Positions 1 to 8,292 of a stretch of DNA of 64,000 nucleotides are shown in pieces. Numbering within the stretch: position 1 is the first letter of the stretch; each line of letters starts with the position of its first letter. The translations under genes were made by a program, and so were the position numbers. Source of the stretch: Pontibacter sp. FD36 (GTDB taxonomy: Bacteria > Bacteroidota > Bacteroidia > Cytophagales > Hymenobacteraceae). The stretch is from the NCBI RefSeq assembly GCF_015686655.1, contig NZ_JADPMP010000001.1:186001-250000 (forward strand), written 5' to 3'. The notes below the pieces were generated by a model that saw only the letters and a list, made by a program, of their open reading frames with translations, did not search any database and was not told the DNA's origin.

Positions 1-295
1 AAGCAATGCCATACGAAACCACCACACCCGCAAAGCCAGGCCAACCGAGGTAGAAGCCACTCACGAGTGCTACAAAAGTAGTCGGGGTAAGGGCCAGCGA
101 CATGGTAATGGAGATCACGACAAAGTAAAGCAGCATCTGAGGCCAGCTCAGATCTTGTAACAGGGCTTCGTTCTGGTACAGGTATACGGCAGCCGACGAA
201 CTCACCACGAGCGGAACTACGACCAGCAACAGCATGGAAATAAACGAAGGTGCGTTTTCCCGTATAAAAGTCCGCAGCATGGACAGTTTGAGCAT
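1..295 (-). CDS. VTT/DedA-type (TVP38/TMEM64) membrane protein, N-terminal part only
   Basis: The frame is open from an ATG at 295 to the window edge, giving 98 codons; the C-terminus lies outside. The protein starts with a short cytoplasmic stretch (MLKLSMLRTFIREN) and a hydrophobic helix at about residues 18-38. A second hydrophobic stretch follows, containing LTPTTFVALVSGFYLGWPGF, which resembles the conserved loop of the VTT (SNARE-associated/DedA) family. Members are inner-membrane proteins, some acting as lipid scramblases or transporters of undecaprenyl phosphate. ATG 280 is an alternative start. The gene diverges from the cystathionine gamma-synthase/lyase gene. The family call rests on one motif and the membrane pattern. 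Confidence 0.65.
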   Translation of the reverse strand, partial: MLKLSMLRTFIRENAPSFISMLLLVVVPLVVSSSAAVYLYQNEALLQDLSWPQMLLYFVVISITMSLALTPTTFVALVSGFYLGWPGFAGVVVSYGIA

Positions 296-481
296 AGCAG
301 GTGTTTTGGTCAAAGATAAAACCTTTCAGGCAAGGATTTGCTGAAGGTATACGTAGATAGCGGTACGGCCAACAAAATTTAAAGATATGTGCTGAGTAGC
401 GTGAAGCTTCCCGATGACATCCAACTCCCGAGAGGTAAAATTACTAACTTGCAACAAGCCATTCATCAAAGAAATAAGCCT

Positions 482-1621
482 ATGAAATTCGGAACAAAAG
501 CTATACATGCCGGTGTGGAGCCGGACCCAAGCACGGGTGCTATCATGACACCCATCTACCAGACCTCTACCTACGTGCAGAAGTCGCCGGGTGAAAATAA
601 AGGTTACGAGTACTCCCGCACGCACAACCCGACACGCACGGCTCTGCAAAATGCCCTGGCTGAGCTCGAGAACGGTAAGTATGGCCTTTGCTTCGCTTCA
701 GGTATGGCGGCCATCGATGCCATCATCAAAATGCTGAAGCCAGGCGACGAGGTTATCTCCACCAACGACCTGTATGGCGGTAGCTACCGCATCTTCACGA
801 AGATTTTCCAGAACTACGGCATCAAATTCCACTTCACTGATATGAGCGACCTGAGCAAGGTAGAGGCGTTGGTGAACGGGAATACCCGCATGATCTGGGT
901 AGAGACGCCCACCAACCCGCTGCTCAACATCATCGATATCAAAGGCTGCGCCGCCATCTCCAAAAAGCACAACCTGCTGCTGGTAGCCGACAACACCTTT
1001 GCAACCCCATACCTGCAGAATCCACTCGACCTGGGGGCGGATATTGTGATGCACTCGCTTACCAAGTACATGGCGGGCCACTCTGACGTCGTGATGGGTG
1101 CCGTGATCGTGAAAGACGACGAACTGCACGAGAAGCTGGCCTTCATCCAGAATGCCTGCGGCGGCACACCCGGCCCTCAGGACTGCTTCCTGGTTTTGCG
1201 TGGTATCAAGACGCTGCACATCCGCATGGAGCGCCACTGCGAAAACGGCCGTGCTGTAGCGCAGTATCTCAAAAATCACCCGAAGGTAGAGAAAGTATTA
1301 TGGCCTGGCTTGCCGGATCATCCGGGGCATCCTATAGCCAAAGAGCAGATGCGCTCCTATGGCGGTATGGTTTCGTTTGCGCTGAAGGGAGACAGGATGG
1401 AAGATGCGATCGCTACACTGGAGCGCTTCAGGTACTTCTCGCTAGCGGAGTCACTGGGCGGCGTGGAGTCGCTGTGCGGGCACCCGACCTCTATGACACA
1501 CGCCAGTATTCCTGCCGCCGAACGTTTGAAAGCTGGCCTGAGCGACTCGCTGATTCGCCTGAGCGTAGGTATAGAAGACATTGAAGATTTGCTGGCGGAT
1601 CTGGAGCAGGCCATTGGTTAA
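482..1621 (+). CDS. Cystathionine gamma-synthase / gamma-lyase family PLP enzyme
   Basis: A 379-residue fold-type I PLP enzyme of the Cys/Met metabolism family. It acts in transsulfuration, either making cystathionine from an activated homoserine plus cysteine (synthase) or cleaving it (lyase). The start is ATG 482, because typical homologues begin with MKFGTKAIHAG; the reading frame stays open back to 389 but that leader looks non-coding. Visible signatures are the N-terminal PIYQTSTY, the SGMAAI stretch, the ETPTNPLL motif, DNTFATPYLQ, and SLTKYMAGHSD with the PLP-binding lysine at residue 195. The C-terminus has the ESLGGVESL substrate loop. Length is normal. Synthase and lyase cannot be separated from sequence alone. 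No other methionine or cysteine gene is adjacent. Confidence 0.9.
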   Translation: MKFGTKAIHAGVEPDPSTGAIMTPIYQTSTYVQKSPGENKGYEYSRTHNPTRTALQNALAELENGKYGLCFASGMAAIDAIIKMLKPGDEVISTNDLYGGSYRIFTKIFQNYGIKFHFTDMSDLSKVEALVNGNTRMIWVETPTNPLLNIIDIKGCAAISKKHNLLLVADNTFATPYLQNPLDLGADIVMHSLTKYMAGHSDVVMGAVIVKDDELHEKLAFIQNACGGTPGPQDCFLVLRGIKTLHIRMERHCENGRAVAQYLKNHPKVEKVLWPGLPDHPGHPIAKEQMRSYGGMVSFALKGDRMEDAIATLERFRYFSLAESLGGVESLCGHPTSMTHASIPAAERLKAGLSDSLIRLSVGIEDIEDLLADLEQAIG

Positions 1622-1691
1622 TCAATATTCAGAAACAGACAGGTATAGCCGTTCCGCTCACCCGTGGGGCGGCTATTTGCATCAGGTATAG

Positions 1692-2216
1692 ATGGAAGAG
1701 CAACGCATCTTGTTCCGGGAAAAACAGCGATTTAAGCAGTTCTGGCTATGGGCACTCATACTAGGTATAGCAGCTGTCTTTTGGGCGGGTTTTTTTTACC
1801 AGGTAGTGCTGGGTGGTGCCTTCGGCAACAGACCCGTCACGGATATACAGCTGAGTTTGATGCTGGCCCTGATCGGCTTTGGGCTGCCTTTCTTTTTCTA
1901 TTACATGACCCTGACGACAGAAGTGTTGCCAGGTACGCTACAGGTGCGCTTCCGTCCTTTTCATCTGAAGCCAGTCCGTATACCTTTGCACACGGTGCGC
2001 GACTTTGAAAGAGTAACCTACAATCCGATTCGGGAATACGGCGGCTGGGGAATACGATGGGGAGCAAAGGGCAAGGCCTACAGCACGTCGGGCAGGGAAG
2101 GGGTGCTGCTGCGCTTTTACAATACACAGCCGCTCCTGATCGGCTCTCAGCGAGCCAGGGAGCTATTCCAGGCCATAGAGCAGGGCAAGGCCTCAGGCAA
2201 AGGTATAGTCGGGTAG
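1692..2216 (+). CDS. Conserved membrane protein with PH-like C-terminal region (DUF6141-like)
   Basis: A 174-residue protein with two predicted membrane helices, at about residues 17-40 and 53-72. A soluble C-terminal part contains VRDFERVTYNP, EYGGWGIRWG and GREGVLLRF. The arrangement, with two helices followed by a beta-rich segment ending in a sequence that reads like 'Gly-rich strand then ordered helix', resembles small PH-domain-like membrane proteins annotated DUF6141. No enzymatic residues are apparent and the function is unknown. It lies 70 bases after the cystathionine gamma-synthase/lyase gene in the same direction and ends before a strong terminator, so the two may be co-transcribed. 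Confidence 0.75.
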   Translation: MEEQRILFREKQRFKQFWLWALILGIAAVFWAGFFYQVVLGGAFGNRPVTDIQLSLMLALIGFGLPFFFYYMTLTTEVLPGTLQVRFRPFHLKPVRIPLHTVRDFERVTYNPIREYGGWGIRWGAKGKAYSTSGREGVLLRFYNTQPLLIGSQRARELFQAIEQGKASGKGIVG

Positions 2217-2232
2217 ACAGGGAAAGGTATAA

Positions 2233-2267
2233 AAAAGGCCGCTATTCGAACTGAATAGCGGCCTTTT
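2233..2267. terminator. Bidirectional stem-loop terminator
   Basis: A perfect 15-bp stem (AAAAGGCCGCTATTC at 2233-2247 with its complement at 2253-2267) encloses a 5-base loop, with A and T runs at the edges. It sits between two convergent genes ending at 2216 and 2288 and can serve both. Confidence 0.9.
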
Positions 2268-2287
2268 CTGATTATAAGGTATAGTGA

Positions 2288-3004
2288 TTACTTCATCGAC
2301 TGGATGCCCAGTATCTTATAGATCTCAGTGAAGTCTGGCGTCAGGATGATTTCTGTACGGCGGTTTTTGGCTTTTGCAGTAGCTGAACGGCCTGTGTCAA
2401 CCGGCTGGAAGTAGGCACGACCGGCTGGCGTGATGCGGTCAGGTGACAGACCTCGCTGCGCCATCAGGCGGGTGATTTCTGTAGCACGCAGTACGCTCAG
2501 GTCCCAGTTGTCGGCGATGTCTTTCGTGCCTGGTCTTACCTCTACGTCATCGGTGTGGCCTTCTACCATAACGCCTACGCTCTGGTTTTTCTTCAGCACG
2601 TCTACTAGCTGATCCAGGGCCTGTTTGCCGGTATTGTTCACTTTGGTGCTGCCAGTAGCGAACAGAAGCTTGTCAGACATCGACACGTATACCTTGCCAT
2701 CTTTGATGTTCACGCTCAGGTCACCCTGGTTGAAACCAGAAAGTGCACCGTTCACTTCGTTGCGCAGGTTATCCAGCACTTTCTTCTGGTCATTCATGGC
2801 ACGCTCTAATTCGGCCAGTTTCTGCTCACGCTCTCGCAGCGTGTTGCTCATTTCTTTTTCCTTGTCACGGCTGGCTGCCTGCTCGCGCTCCAAAGCCTCT
2901 TTGCTGGCCTTCAGCTCGTCGTACTTTTTGGAGGAAACGCAGGAAGACATCAGGGCGCCGCATAGTAGCAGTGATAAAGATGCTTTTGTGAAATTAGATT
3001 TCAT
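2288..3004 (-). CDS. OmpA-family peptidoglycan-binding lipoprotein
   Basis: A 238-residue exported lipoprotein. The signal peptide ends in a lipobox (LMSSC), making Cys22 the lipidated residue. Residues 25-85 are a heptad-like coiled coil rich in Glu and Lys (KASKEALEREQAASRDKEKE). The C-terminal half is an OmpA-C domain that holds meso-diaminopimelate in peptidoglycan: LLFATGSTKVNNTGKQALD, then VMVEGHTDD, and near the end RATEITRLM and the NRRTEI motif. The usual role is tethering the outer membrane to the wall. The gene stands alone, converging on the preceding gene across a shared terminator. The call is secure to family level. Confidence 0.92.
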   Translation of the reverse strand: MKSNFTKASLSLLLCGALMSSCVSSKKYDELKASKEALEREQAASRDKEKEMSNTLREREQKLAELERAMNDQKKVLDNLRNEVNGALSGFNQGDLSVNIKDGKVYVSMSDKLLFATGSTKVNNTGKQALDQLVDVLKKNQSVGVMVEGHTDDVEVRPGTKDIADNWDLSVLRATEITRLMAQRGLSPDRITPAGRAYFQPVDTGRSATAKAKNRRTEIILTPDFTEIYKILGIQSMK

Positions 3005-3338
3005 GTGTGTTTGATTGTTGTTTGTGTTGTTTGTAATTGATTTTTACTGGCAACTATGGGACAAAACGAAAAATGCCGCTTCTTAAGTATAGCTGATCTT
3101 AAATTTCCCCCTTCGACAGCTTCAATCTCAAAGCAAATATTATGCTAAATCTATATATTTTGAGCAGCTTGGATATAATTATTTTTACGGAGAGATTTTG
3201 GTATGCAGGAGGGAGGGCGATAAAGGGATTTGAATACAAAAAAGAACAAGATACGAGCCTGAGAACGAGACAGGAGCAGGTATAAAAAGAGAGGCAGCCA
3301 GAACGCTGGCTGCCTCTCTTTTTATTTGATTTTGCTTA
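3005..3338. other. Gene-free stretch upstream of OmpA lipoprotein
   Basis: 334 bases without a credible reading frame. The 3' part is the terminator of the STAS-like gene (3283-3324). The middle (3110-3230) is AT-rich and probably contains the promoter of the OmpA lipoprotein on the minus strand, but no convincing TAnnTTTG with a -33 partner could be placed. One AGGTATA copy lies at 3279. Confidence 0.5.
3283..3324 (-). terminator. Stem-loop terminator of the STAS-like gene
   Basis: A perfect 18-bp stem (TAAAAAGAGAGGCAGCCA at 3283-3300 and its complement at 3307-3324) with a 6-base loop. It lies directly downstream of the minus-strand gene ending at 3339, and the minus strand ends in a T run. 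Confidence 0.9.
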
Positions 3339-3725
3339 TTATGCTTCATCACTCCTCACCCATTCCAATGCTTTGTCGCGGTCGGGTACTTCAAAATGCT
3401 TTACCTTTGCCGTCGTAAAGGGGCTTGCCATGACAGTGAGCCAGTCCAGCCACTTGCGGTTGCCTACCAGTGCGACTTTCTTAAAATCAGCAGCGTGACG
3501 GAAATCAAACTTCAGGTCCTCCCAAAGTGCCTGCAGCGAAATTTCCTCGGCATCCTGCAATTCAGCATATACCCTTATCTTGCCATACTGCTTGATTTTC
3601 TCCTCCAGTATTGGGAGCATCACATCATAGTCATGGCGGTCTATACTTCCTGCCAGGCGAAAAGCAACCAACTCGTCTCGCGACTCTTCAAGTAACTGTA
3701 GCATTGGGATCAGGTTTGTCGTCAT
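3339..3725 (-). CDS. STAS/SEC14-like (SpoIIAA-type) protein
   Basis: A 128-residue soluble protein resembling the SpoIIAA-like STAS/SEC14 group (PF11964). Supporting features are FRLAGSIDRHDYDVMLPILE near residues 22-42, a predicted amphipathic helix (ISLQALWEDLKF), the VALVGNRKWLDWL strand-helix at 84-96, and a C-terminal helix with the motif ALEWVRS. Family members are small proteins of unknown biochemical role, sometimes proposed to bind lipids or to act as phospho-independent regulators. It is monocistronic with a strong terminator. The start is the only ATG that keeps the conserved N-terminal strand. Function cannot be assigned from the sequence. Confidence 0.8.
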   Translation of the reverse strand: MTTNLIPMLQLLEESRDELVAFRLAGSIDRHDYDVMLPILEEKIKQYGKIRVYAELQDAEEISLQALWEDLKFDFRHAADFKKVALVGNRKWLDWLTVMASPFTTAKVKHFEVPDRDKALEWVRSDEA

Positions 3726-3807
3726 AAATACGTAACGACGATGACTGCGTTCCAGTATAGCATTATGCTTTTACTATACTTATACCTGTTTTTGTACAGT
3801 TCTGGTC

Positions 3808-4209
3808 TTACTCAACACGCAGGTCGCGCAGCTGGCGAAGCAGTACGTCGCGGGTTGTACTGGTGCTGCCGTCAGCGAACCGTATGCTGTAAGGCGTCCC
3901 TGAAGAGGACTGTGAGGCCAGTTCCGTGACAAATCCCTCAGCAGTTTTTACTCTTGAAGCATGCTTCTTCCATTTCGAAGATAAATGCCCGGCAGCCTTA
4001 TCAGGTGAAAATTCACTGTTGTCGCGTATGAAAGTGGCACCTTCGAGGCTGCGGATGTATGCAAGCAGCTTCTGTACTTTCTGGTCTTCAGTCATAGTCT
4101 CGGGGGCCACGCCGCGTTCGTAAACATCCTGCGCAGCTTGCCCGGCGGCGGGCTGAAGTGCACTTTGGGATAATGTGATGGCAACTGCCATAAATAGTAT
4201 TCTGAGCAT
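3808..4209 (-). CDS. Exported DUF5329-like protein
   Basis: A 133-residue exported protein. It has an N-terminal hydrophobic stretch (LFMAVAITLSQSALQPAAG) that looks like a signal peptide. The mature part contains QKLLAYIRSLEGATFIRDNS, the HLSSKWKKHASRV segment, and AEGFVTELASQSSSGTPYSI. This order (helix, FIR-N motif, HL-x-x-KW, then a SSxSGxPY motif) matches proteins annotated DUF5329, small secreted proteins of unknown function. It is a single gene between the STAS-like gene and the divergent 642-residue protein gene. No catalytic residues are recognisable. Confidence 0.7.
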   Translation of the reverse strand: MLRILFMAVAITLSQSALQPAAGQAAQDVYERGVAPETMTEDQKVQKLLAYIRSLEGATFIRDNSEFSPDKAAGHLSSKWKKHASRVKTAEGFVTELASQSSSGTPYSIRFADGSTSTTRDVLLRQLRDLRVE

Positions 4210-4354
4210 GGTTTTTGTACTCCTTTATTTTAAAAAAATCTTACCGGATATGTATTTTTGCAATCCGATAAGGCACTTAATCTCAAGTCTTAACGTTAGG
4301 TTCAGAAGCAAAAGCTATACCTGAATTCGCCCCTGTAACGGCTTTACGTATTTT

Positions 4355-6283
4355 ATGAAGAAAATTTTCTCACTCTTTGTGATGGCGCTGGTACTTAGCC
4401 ACCAGGCCTTCGCCCAGCAGAATATCGAAACCCGACTGGGCTATAGTTACAACGATAAATTTGAATTTTCGGACGAGTGGCAATACCTCTCTACTGACAT
4501 TTACCTCTATAATGGCGGGCAATTCAACCGTGTACTCAATGAGTTAGAGTCGGGCGTGAAGAAAAAGAGCAAGAAAAACTATGCCTACGAACTGGAGTAC
4601 CTCTTCATTACGGCACAGCTCAAGAACCTGAAGCTCTTCGGTAACGACCAGATCGTGTATCCGCTCTTCAACTTTCATATCAATACAGACAAAAACGACT
4701 ACCATACGCAAGTGAGCGATCACTTGGAAGTGGTGCGCATCATCGACAAGATGCCGCTCACCTCTGCCCAGAACAGTATCGACGCAGCCATTAATGCCAA
4801 AGCGGTTACTAATCAGGATGGAGACCAGGTATTTAATCTGGTGGCCAGTCAGCTGGTGAGCTTGTCTAACCTGACCAACCCGTCAGTAGCGGTCATGTCG
4901 CTGGTAGGGGAGTTTGGTAACCTGCTGGGCTCACGTGCTAAAAAGAAGGAGTATAAGTTTAGTTCTACAATCCGTCTTTATGAAGGGCAGGATTTTGACA
5001 CGCGTCTGCACTCCGTGAAGGTATACGTACTGGTGCCGGGCAGTGTGAAGACCGTCACGCTGAAGCCTGCCAAGCTTGCCGATTACCTGAGCAAAAACTC
5101 TAACAAGCTGGATCGAAAGCAGTTGGAAGATGCCATTGGCTATAAGGAGTATCCGTATATCGTAGTGGCCAATTACAAGTCGCTCTACAAAGTAGATGTG
5201 CTGACAGGCGATGAAGTGACCATGGACCTGATCGAGAAGCGTAAGCAGAAGATACAGACAGCATACGACACCAAGCTGATGAACGACGAGACGTACCGTC
5301 AGGAGAAGCTGTATGTAGAGTACCTGCGCATTTTTGCCGAGATGAAGCAAAACCTGAATGCCTACCGCCTCAACTACCGAAACAACTCTCCGGAAATCAA
5401 CGCCAAGAACCTGTTTGGCATCATGCAGGAGTACAAGCGCATGAAGACTGCATTTGAGGCGCGTGAAAAGGAGTTTGATAAGAACAGTACTTATAAGAAC
5501 ATCTTCAGATCGGAGTACGAGTCCATCATGGCCAATGCGGACCTATACCTGGATGCTGATCACAACTTAAAGAACGCGAAGCTGCTGGTGAATACACTTC
5601 AGGAGCTGGAAAACAACCCGAAAGCCTGGGATACACCGGCTAAACGGGAAGCTGCGCTGGCGAGGCTGTCTTCAGTAGAGTTGCCGCGTGCCGACTATCT
5701 ATCAGCTTCGGTAGAGGGAGAGGCCATCGTACGCCTGACCAAAAGGCTGGAGGACATGCAGTACCGTGAAGTGTTTGAGAAAGAGGTGAAGAAGCTGACC
5801 GATGCCCAAGCCTCTGACGAAACGCTATCGATGCGCAATGCCCTGCAGGACAAGGCCAATACGAGTAACTGCCTTAGCTGCCGCGATAAGGTGCGTGATG
5901 CGGTGAGCGACTACAACAAGCGCTATGAAAGCTTCAGGCTAAAAGAGGAAACCAAAGAAATGGGCAAGCTACAGAGTGCGGCCGAACAGCAGGTACTACG
6001 ACACCTGCGCTGGCAGCTATGCTTCGACAATAACCTGCAGGCTGTAGCGGTGGCCAGTTCCGACAATGGCATGGACCAATACTATACCAAGCTGGGGGAA
6101 AAGAGCAGTGCTTTTGCAGCTACTATCAAAGAACTGGACACCCTTGCCAAGAACGAACCTGAGAACCCACGTCTACAGCAGGTGCAAGCCTACAACAAGC
6201 AATTGAATAACCTGATGAAGGAGGTGGAGCAGCATTATGCCATGCTCTGCCAGCTCGACAAAAAGCTCTGTGAATGCCAATAG
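4355..6283 (+). CDS. Large exported protein of unknown function
   Basis: A 642-residue protein with a clear signal peptide (MKKIFSLFVMALVLSHQAFA, cleavage before QQN). I do not recognise a family. Residues 1-230 look mixed alpha/beta, with an aromatic-rich start (LGYSYNDKFEFSDEWQYLS). From about 280 onwards it is mostly helical and charged, likely coiled coil. Two close cysteines occur in NCLSCRDKVR around residue 508 and two more near the C-terminus (LDKKLCECQ), suggesting disulfides or a metal site. A TATTTTTG box at 4253-4260 could be its -7 element. The gene lies 41 bases before the DUF421 gene in the same direction. Periplasmic or outer-membrane location is inferred from the signal peptide only. 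Confidence 0.75.
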   Translation: MKKIFSLFVMALVLSHQAFAQQNIETRLGYSYNDKFEFSDEWQYLSTDIYLYNGGQFNRVLNELESGVKKKSKKNYAYELEYLFITAQLKNLKLFGNDQIVYPLFNFHINTDKNDYHTQVSDHLEVVRIIDKMPLTSAQNSIDAAINAKAVTNQDGDQVFNLVASQLVSLSNLTNPSVAVMSLVGEFGNLLGSRAKKKEYKFSSTIRLYEGQDFDTRLHSVKVYVLVPGSVKTVTLKPAKLADYLSKNSNKLDRKQLEDAIGYKEYPYIVVANYKSLYKVDVLTGDEVTMDLIEKRKQKIQTAYDTKLMNDETYRQEKLYVEYLRIFAEMKQNLNAYRLNYRNNSPEINAKNLFGIMQEYKRMKTAFEAREKEFDKNSTYKNIFRSEYESIMANADLYLDADHNLKNAKLLVNTLQELENNPKAWDTPAKREAALARLSSVELPRADYLSASVEGEAIVRLTKRLEDMQYREVFEKEVKKLTDAQASDETLSMRNALQDKANTSNCLSCRDKVRDAVSDYNKRYESFRLKEETKEMGKLQSAAEQQVLRHLRWQLCFDNNLQAVAVASSDNGMDQYYTKLGEKSSAFAATIKELDTLAKNEPENPRLQQVQAYNKQLNNLMKEVEQHYAMLCQLDKKLCECQ

Positions 6284-6324
6284 GTGACTCATAACAATCC
6301 CGCTGCTTCTGCCGTTGGGAGAAT

Positions 6325-6822
6325 ATGGAGAATTTTTTCGAAATTATTCTCGGAACAGGCGAAGACAGAGTAACCTGGTGGCAAATGTCCATACGGGCGG
6401 TGGTCGTTTTCATTGCCGCTCTGGTCATCATGCGTATTGGCAGCAAGCGTATCTTTGGTAAGCATACAGCCTTTGATATCGTGTTGGGCATCATCTATGG
6501 CTCTATCCTGAGCCGTGCCATCACGGGAAATTCGCCTTTCTTTCCCACACTTTGTGCGGCGCTGGTGTTAGTGCTGCTACACCGGTTTTTGGCTTTTCTA
6601 GCCTTTAGTACTTCCGGGCCTTTAGGTAACTTCATTAAAGGCCGGCCTGTAATGCTCGTTAAGCATGGGGAGGTGCTGGAAGATAAACTGAAGGAAAATA
6701 ACCTGACGGAAAATGATCTGGAGGAGGCTATGCGACAGGGGGGAGTGACAAGCAGAGACGAAATTGAATACGCCTGCCTGGAACGCAGTGGTGACATTAC
6801 AATTATCAAGAAAGATTCCTGA
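6325..6822 (+). CDS. DUF421 (YetF-type) membrane protein
   Basis: A 165-residue protein of the DUF421/YetF family. Membrane helices lie at about residues 22-40, 50-67 and 70-95. A small cytoplasmic C-terminal domain follows, containing GNFIKGRPVMLVKHGEV, LTENDLEEAMRQGGV and the final SGDITIIKK strand, all typical of the YetF C-terminal domain. In spore-formers relatives (SpoVA-linked) sit in the membrane; the bacterial function is not known. It follows the large exported protein by 41 bases and ends before a strong terminator. Length is typical for the short Bacteroidota form. Confidence 0.85.
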   Translation: MENFFEIILGTGEDRVTWWQMSIRAVVVFIAALVIMRIGSKRIFGKHTAFDIVLGIIYGSILSRAITGNSPFFPTLCAALVLVLLHRFLAFLAFSTSGPLGNFIKGRPVMLVKHGEVLEDKLKENNLTENDLEEAMRQGGVTSRDEIEYACLERSGDITIIKKDS

Positions 6823-6840
6823 AGCTTATACATGTTGCAT

Positions 6841-6888
6841 AAAAAAGGCAGAAGCCTCTCCTGGATGGGAGAGGCTTCTGCCTTTTTT
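6841..6888. terminator. Bidirectional stem-loop terminator
   Basis: A 21-bp stem (6841-6861 with 6868-6888; core GGCAGAAGCCTCTCC) and a 6-base loop, bounded by A6 and T6. It separates the convergent DUF421 and thioredoxin genes. Confidence 0.93.
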
Positions 6889-6904
6889 ATAATTAGATGG
6901 ATAC

Positions 6905-7231
6905 TTAGGCCATCTGAGCGTCTAGCTTTTGAGCCAGAACGTTCTTTGGCACAGCGCCCACCTGCTTGTCCACCACTTGTCCGTTTTTGAAAACGAGCAA
7001 TGTCGGGATGCTGCGGATACCAAACTTAGCAGATGTCTGTGGGTTGGCGTCTACGTCAACTTTACCGATCACGGCTTTGCCTTCGTACTCGCCAGCCAGC
7101 TCTTCTACGATTGGGCCTACCATGCGGCACGGACCGCACCACTCTGCCCAAAAGTCTACCAATACTGGTTTATCTGAATTGATGATCTCATCAAAATTAG
7201 CGTCAGTGATTTCTAATGCTTTGTTAGCCAT
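6905..7231 (-). CDS. trxA: Thioredoxin
   Basis: A 108-residue thioredoxin, the general cytoplasmic dithiol reductant for ribonucleotide reductase, peroxiredoxins and other targets. The active site WCGPC is at residues 31-35 within [16 protein letters not shown]. The buried Asp of the family is at Asp26, the cis-proline is in [11 protein letters not shown] (Pro76), and the C-terminal helix ends with [12 protein letters not shown]. There is no signal peptide. It is monocistronic and converges on DUF421 with a shared terminator. The start ATG at 7231 gives the usual length. Confidence 0.97.
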   Translation of the reverse strand: MANKALEITDANFDEIINSDKPVLVDFWAEWCGPCRMVGPIVEELAGEYEGKAVIGKVDVDANPQTSAKFGIRSIPTLLVFKNGQVVDKQVGAVPKNVLAQKLDAQMA

Positions 7232-7577
7232 AACTTTAACGTTTTGTTGGTTAAATTCTGTGTTTTAAATATAGTAACATTTACTAGCTTCTCAAATTTG
7301 AGCCCAAACTGGGTTTGTCTGACAAGCTGTCCTGTTTTCGGGTTGTTCCCGCTGCAAATTTAGAATTTATACATACGGATTTGCAAGCCGAGGGTATATT
7401 TATTTGTATAAACAAATGTTGCAGCTAAAAGTTGCAAAAGTACGTCAGCGCTAAAAATGAAGCATGCAAAGGACTTTTCAGCAACTCAACATAGTATCTT
7501 TAGTTAAAAGAGGATACACTGGTAATGGCTATTTTTTAGTGATCCTGGTTTTATAAAGCTTTTAACCCGACGATTCG
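7232..7577. other. Divergent intergenic region (trxA / beta-barrel gene)
   Basis: 346 AT-rich bases without a coding frame, presumably holding the promoters of trxA (minus) and the 204-residue gene (plus). A TATCTTTA near 7495 is one base from the -7 consensus, but no -33 partner was found at the right distance. No hairpin of note. Confidence 0.4.
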
Positions 7578-8192
7578 ATGATGATTAGGTGCATTTTAGC
7601 TTTGTTTCTGTCTTTGTTTATAAGCCGGGGAGTCTGCGCGCAAGATACCGAGGAGGAAGATGGTAGATTTCAAAGAGCCAATGCGTTTAAGCTTAATATG
7701 ATACCTCTGTTTATTGGGTCTTTTAATGTGTCTTATGAGCGGCATATCACCCCACATTTTGCAGGGGCATTAACAGCTACCGCTTATCCGAGGCGACTCA
7801 CTTTGATGAAAGACGATTTTTCTTCTACGTATGCGCTCACATCCGATTTTAAATTCTATACGAAGGGAAAATCTCTCAACGAATTTTATGCAGGGCCATA
7901 CCTGAAGTACCGCTTGCGCATAAATAATGAAAGAGAAGGAGGAAATGGCTTTTGGCTTTTCAGCGAACCCGACCGGGAATACGAGCAATGGGCAGGGTAT
8001 GGCGCTGGAGCAATAATAGGATACCAGCAAGTGAAGCCTAAAGGTTTTACTATTGATCTGTTCTGGGGAATAGGTTATCATTTTCACCAAAAGCTGATCA
8101 GTAAATCAAATTATACGAAGGAAGAGATAGAGTATCACAAACCCTCACCCTATGACCTTCGGCTAGGTATGTCACTCGGCTACGCCTTTTAA
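7578..8192 (+). CDS. Exported outer-membrane beta-barrel-like protein
   Basis: A 204-residue protein with a signal peptide (MMIRCILALFLSLFISRGVCAQ). After that come alternating amphipathic strands rich in Tyr, Phe and Gly: NMIPLFIGSFNVSYERHITP, then EFYAGPYLKYRLRIN, YGAGAIIGYQQV, FTIDLFWGIGYHF and a terminal LRLGMSLGYAF. A C-terminal aromatic ending and the 'x-GxGxxxGY' strand style are typical of small eight-stranded outer-membrane barrels in Bacteroidota (DUF3575-like group). No specific function. It converges on dnaE, with a hairpin immediately after the stop codon. Confidence 0.75.
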   Translation: MMIRCILALFLSLFISRGVCAQDTEEEDGRFQRANAFKLNMIPLFIGSFNVSYERHITPHFAGALTATAYPRRLTLMKDDFSSTYALTSDFKFYTKGKSLNEFYAGPYLKYRLRINNEREGGNGFWLFSEPDREYEQWAGYGAGAIIGYQQVKPKGFTIDLFWGIGYHFHQKLISKSNYTKEEIEYHKPSPYDLRLGMSLGYAF

Positions 8193-8196
8193 AGCA

Positions 8197-8228
8197 GAAA
8201 GGTATGCCACTTCCGCAGCATACCTTTC
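8197..8228. terminator. Hairpin between beta-barrel gene and dnaE
   Basis: An 11-bp perfect stem GAAAGGTATGC (8197-8207) with its complement (8218-8228) and a 10-base loop. A second small stem (GAGATTC 8249-8255 with 8262-8268) follows. Lacking a long T run, it is a moderate terminator candidate between convergent genes. Confidence 0.6.
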
Positions 8229-8292
8229 CTATACCTAAAGAGGCAGGAGAGATTCGCCTCTGAATCTCCCCATCCCTAAATTTTCAAATCAA

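Noticed and set aside
389-480. Riboswitch upstream of the cystathionine gamma-synthase/lyase gene
   Set aside because: A SAM-type aptamer was considered because of the gene, but the leader shows none of the conserved SAM-I or SAM-II core sequences.
389-481. Upstream extension of the cystathionine gamma-synthase/lyase frame
   Set aside because: The 31 residues look like translated leader, and the family start fits ATG 482.
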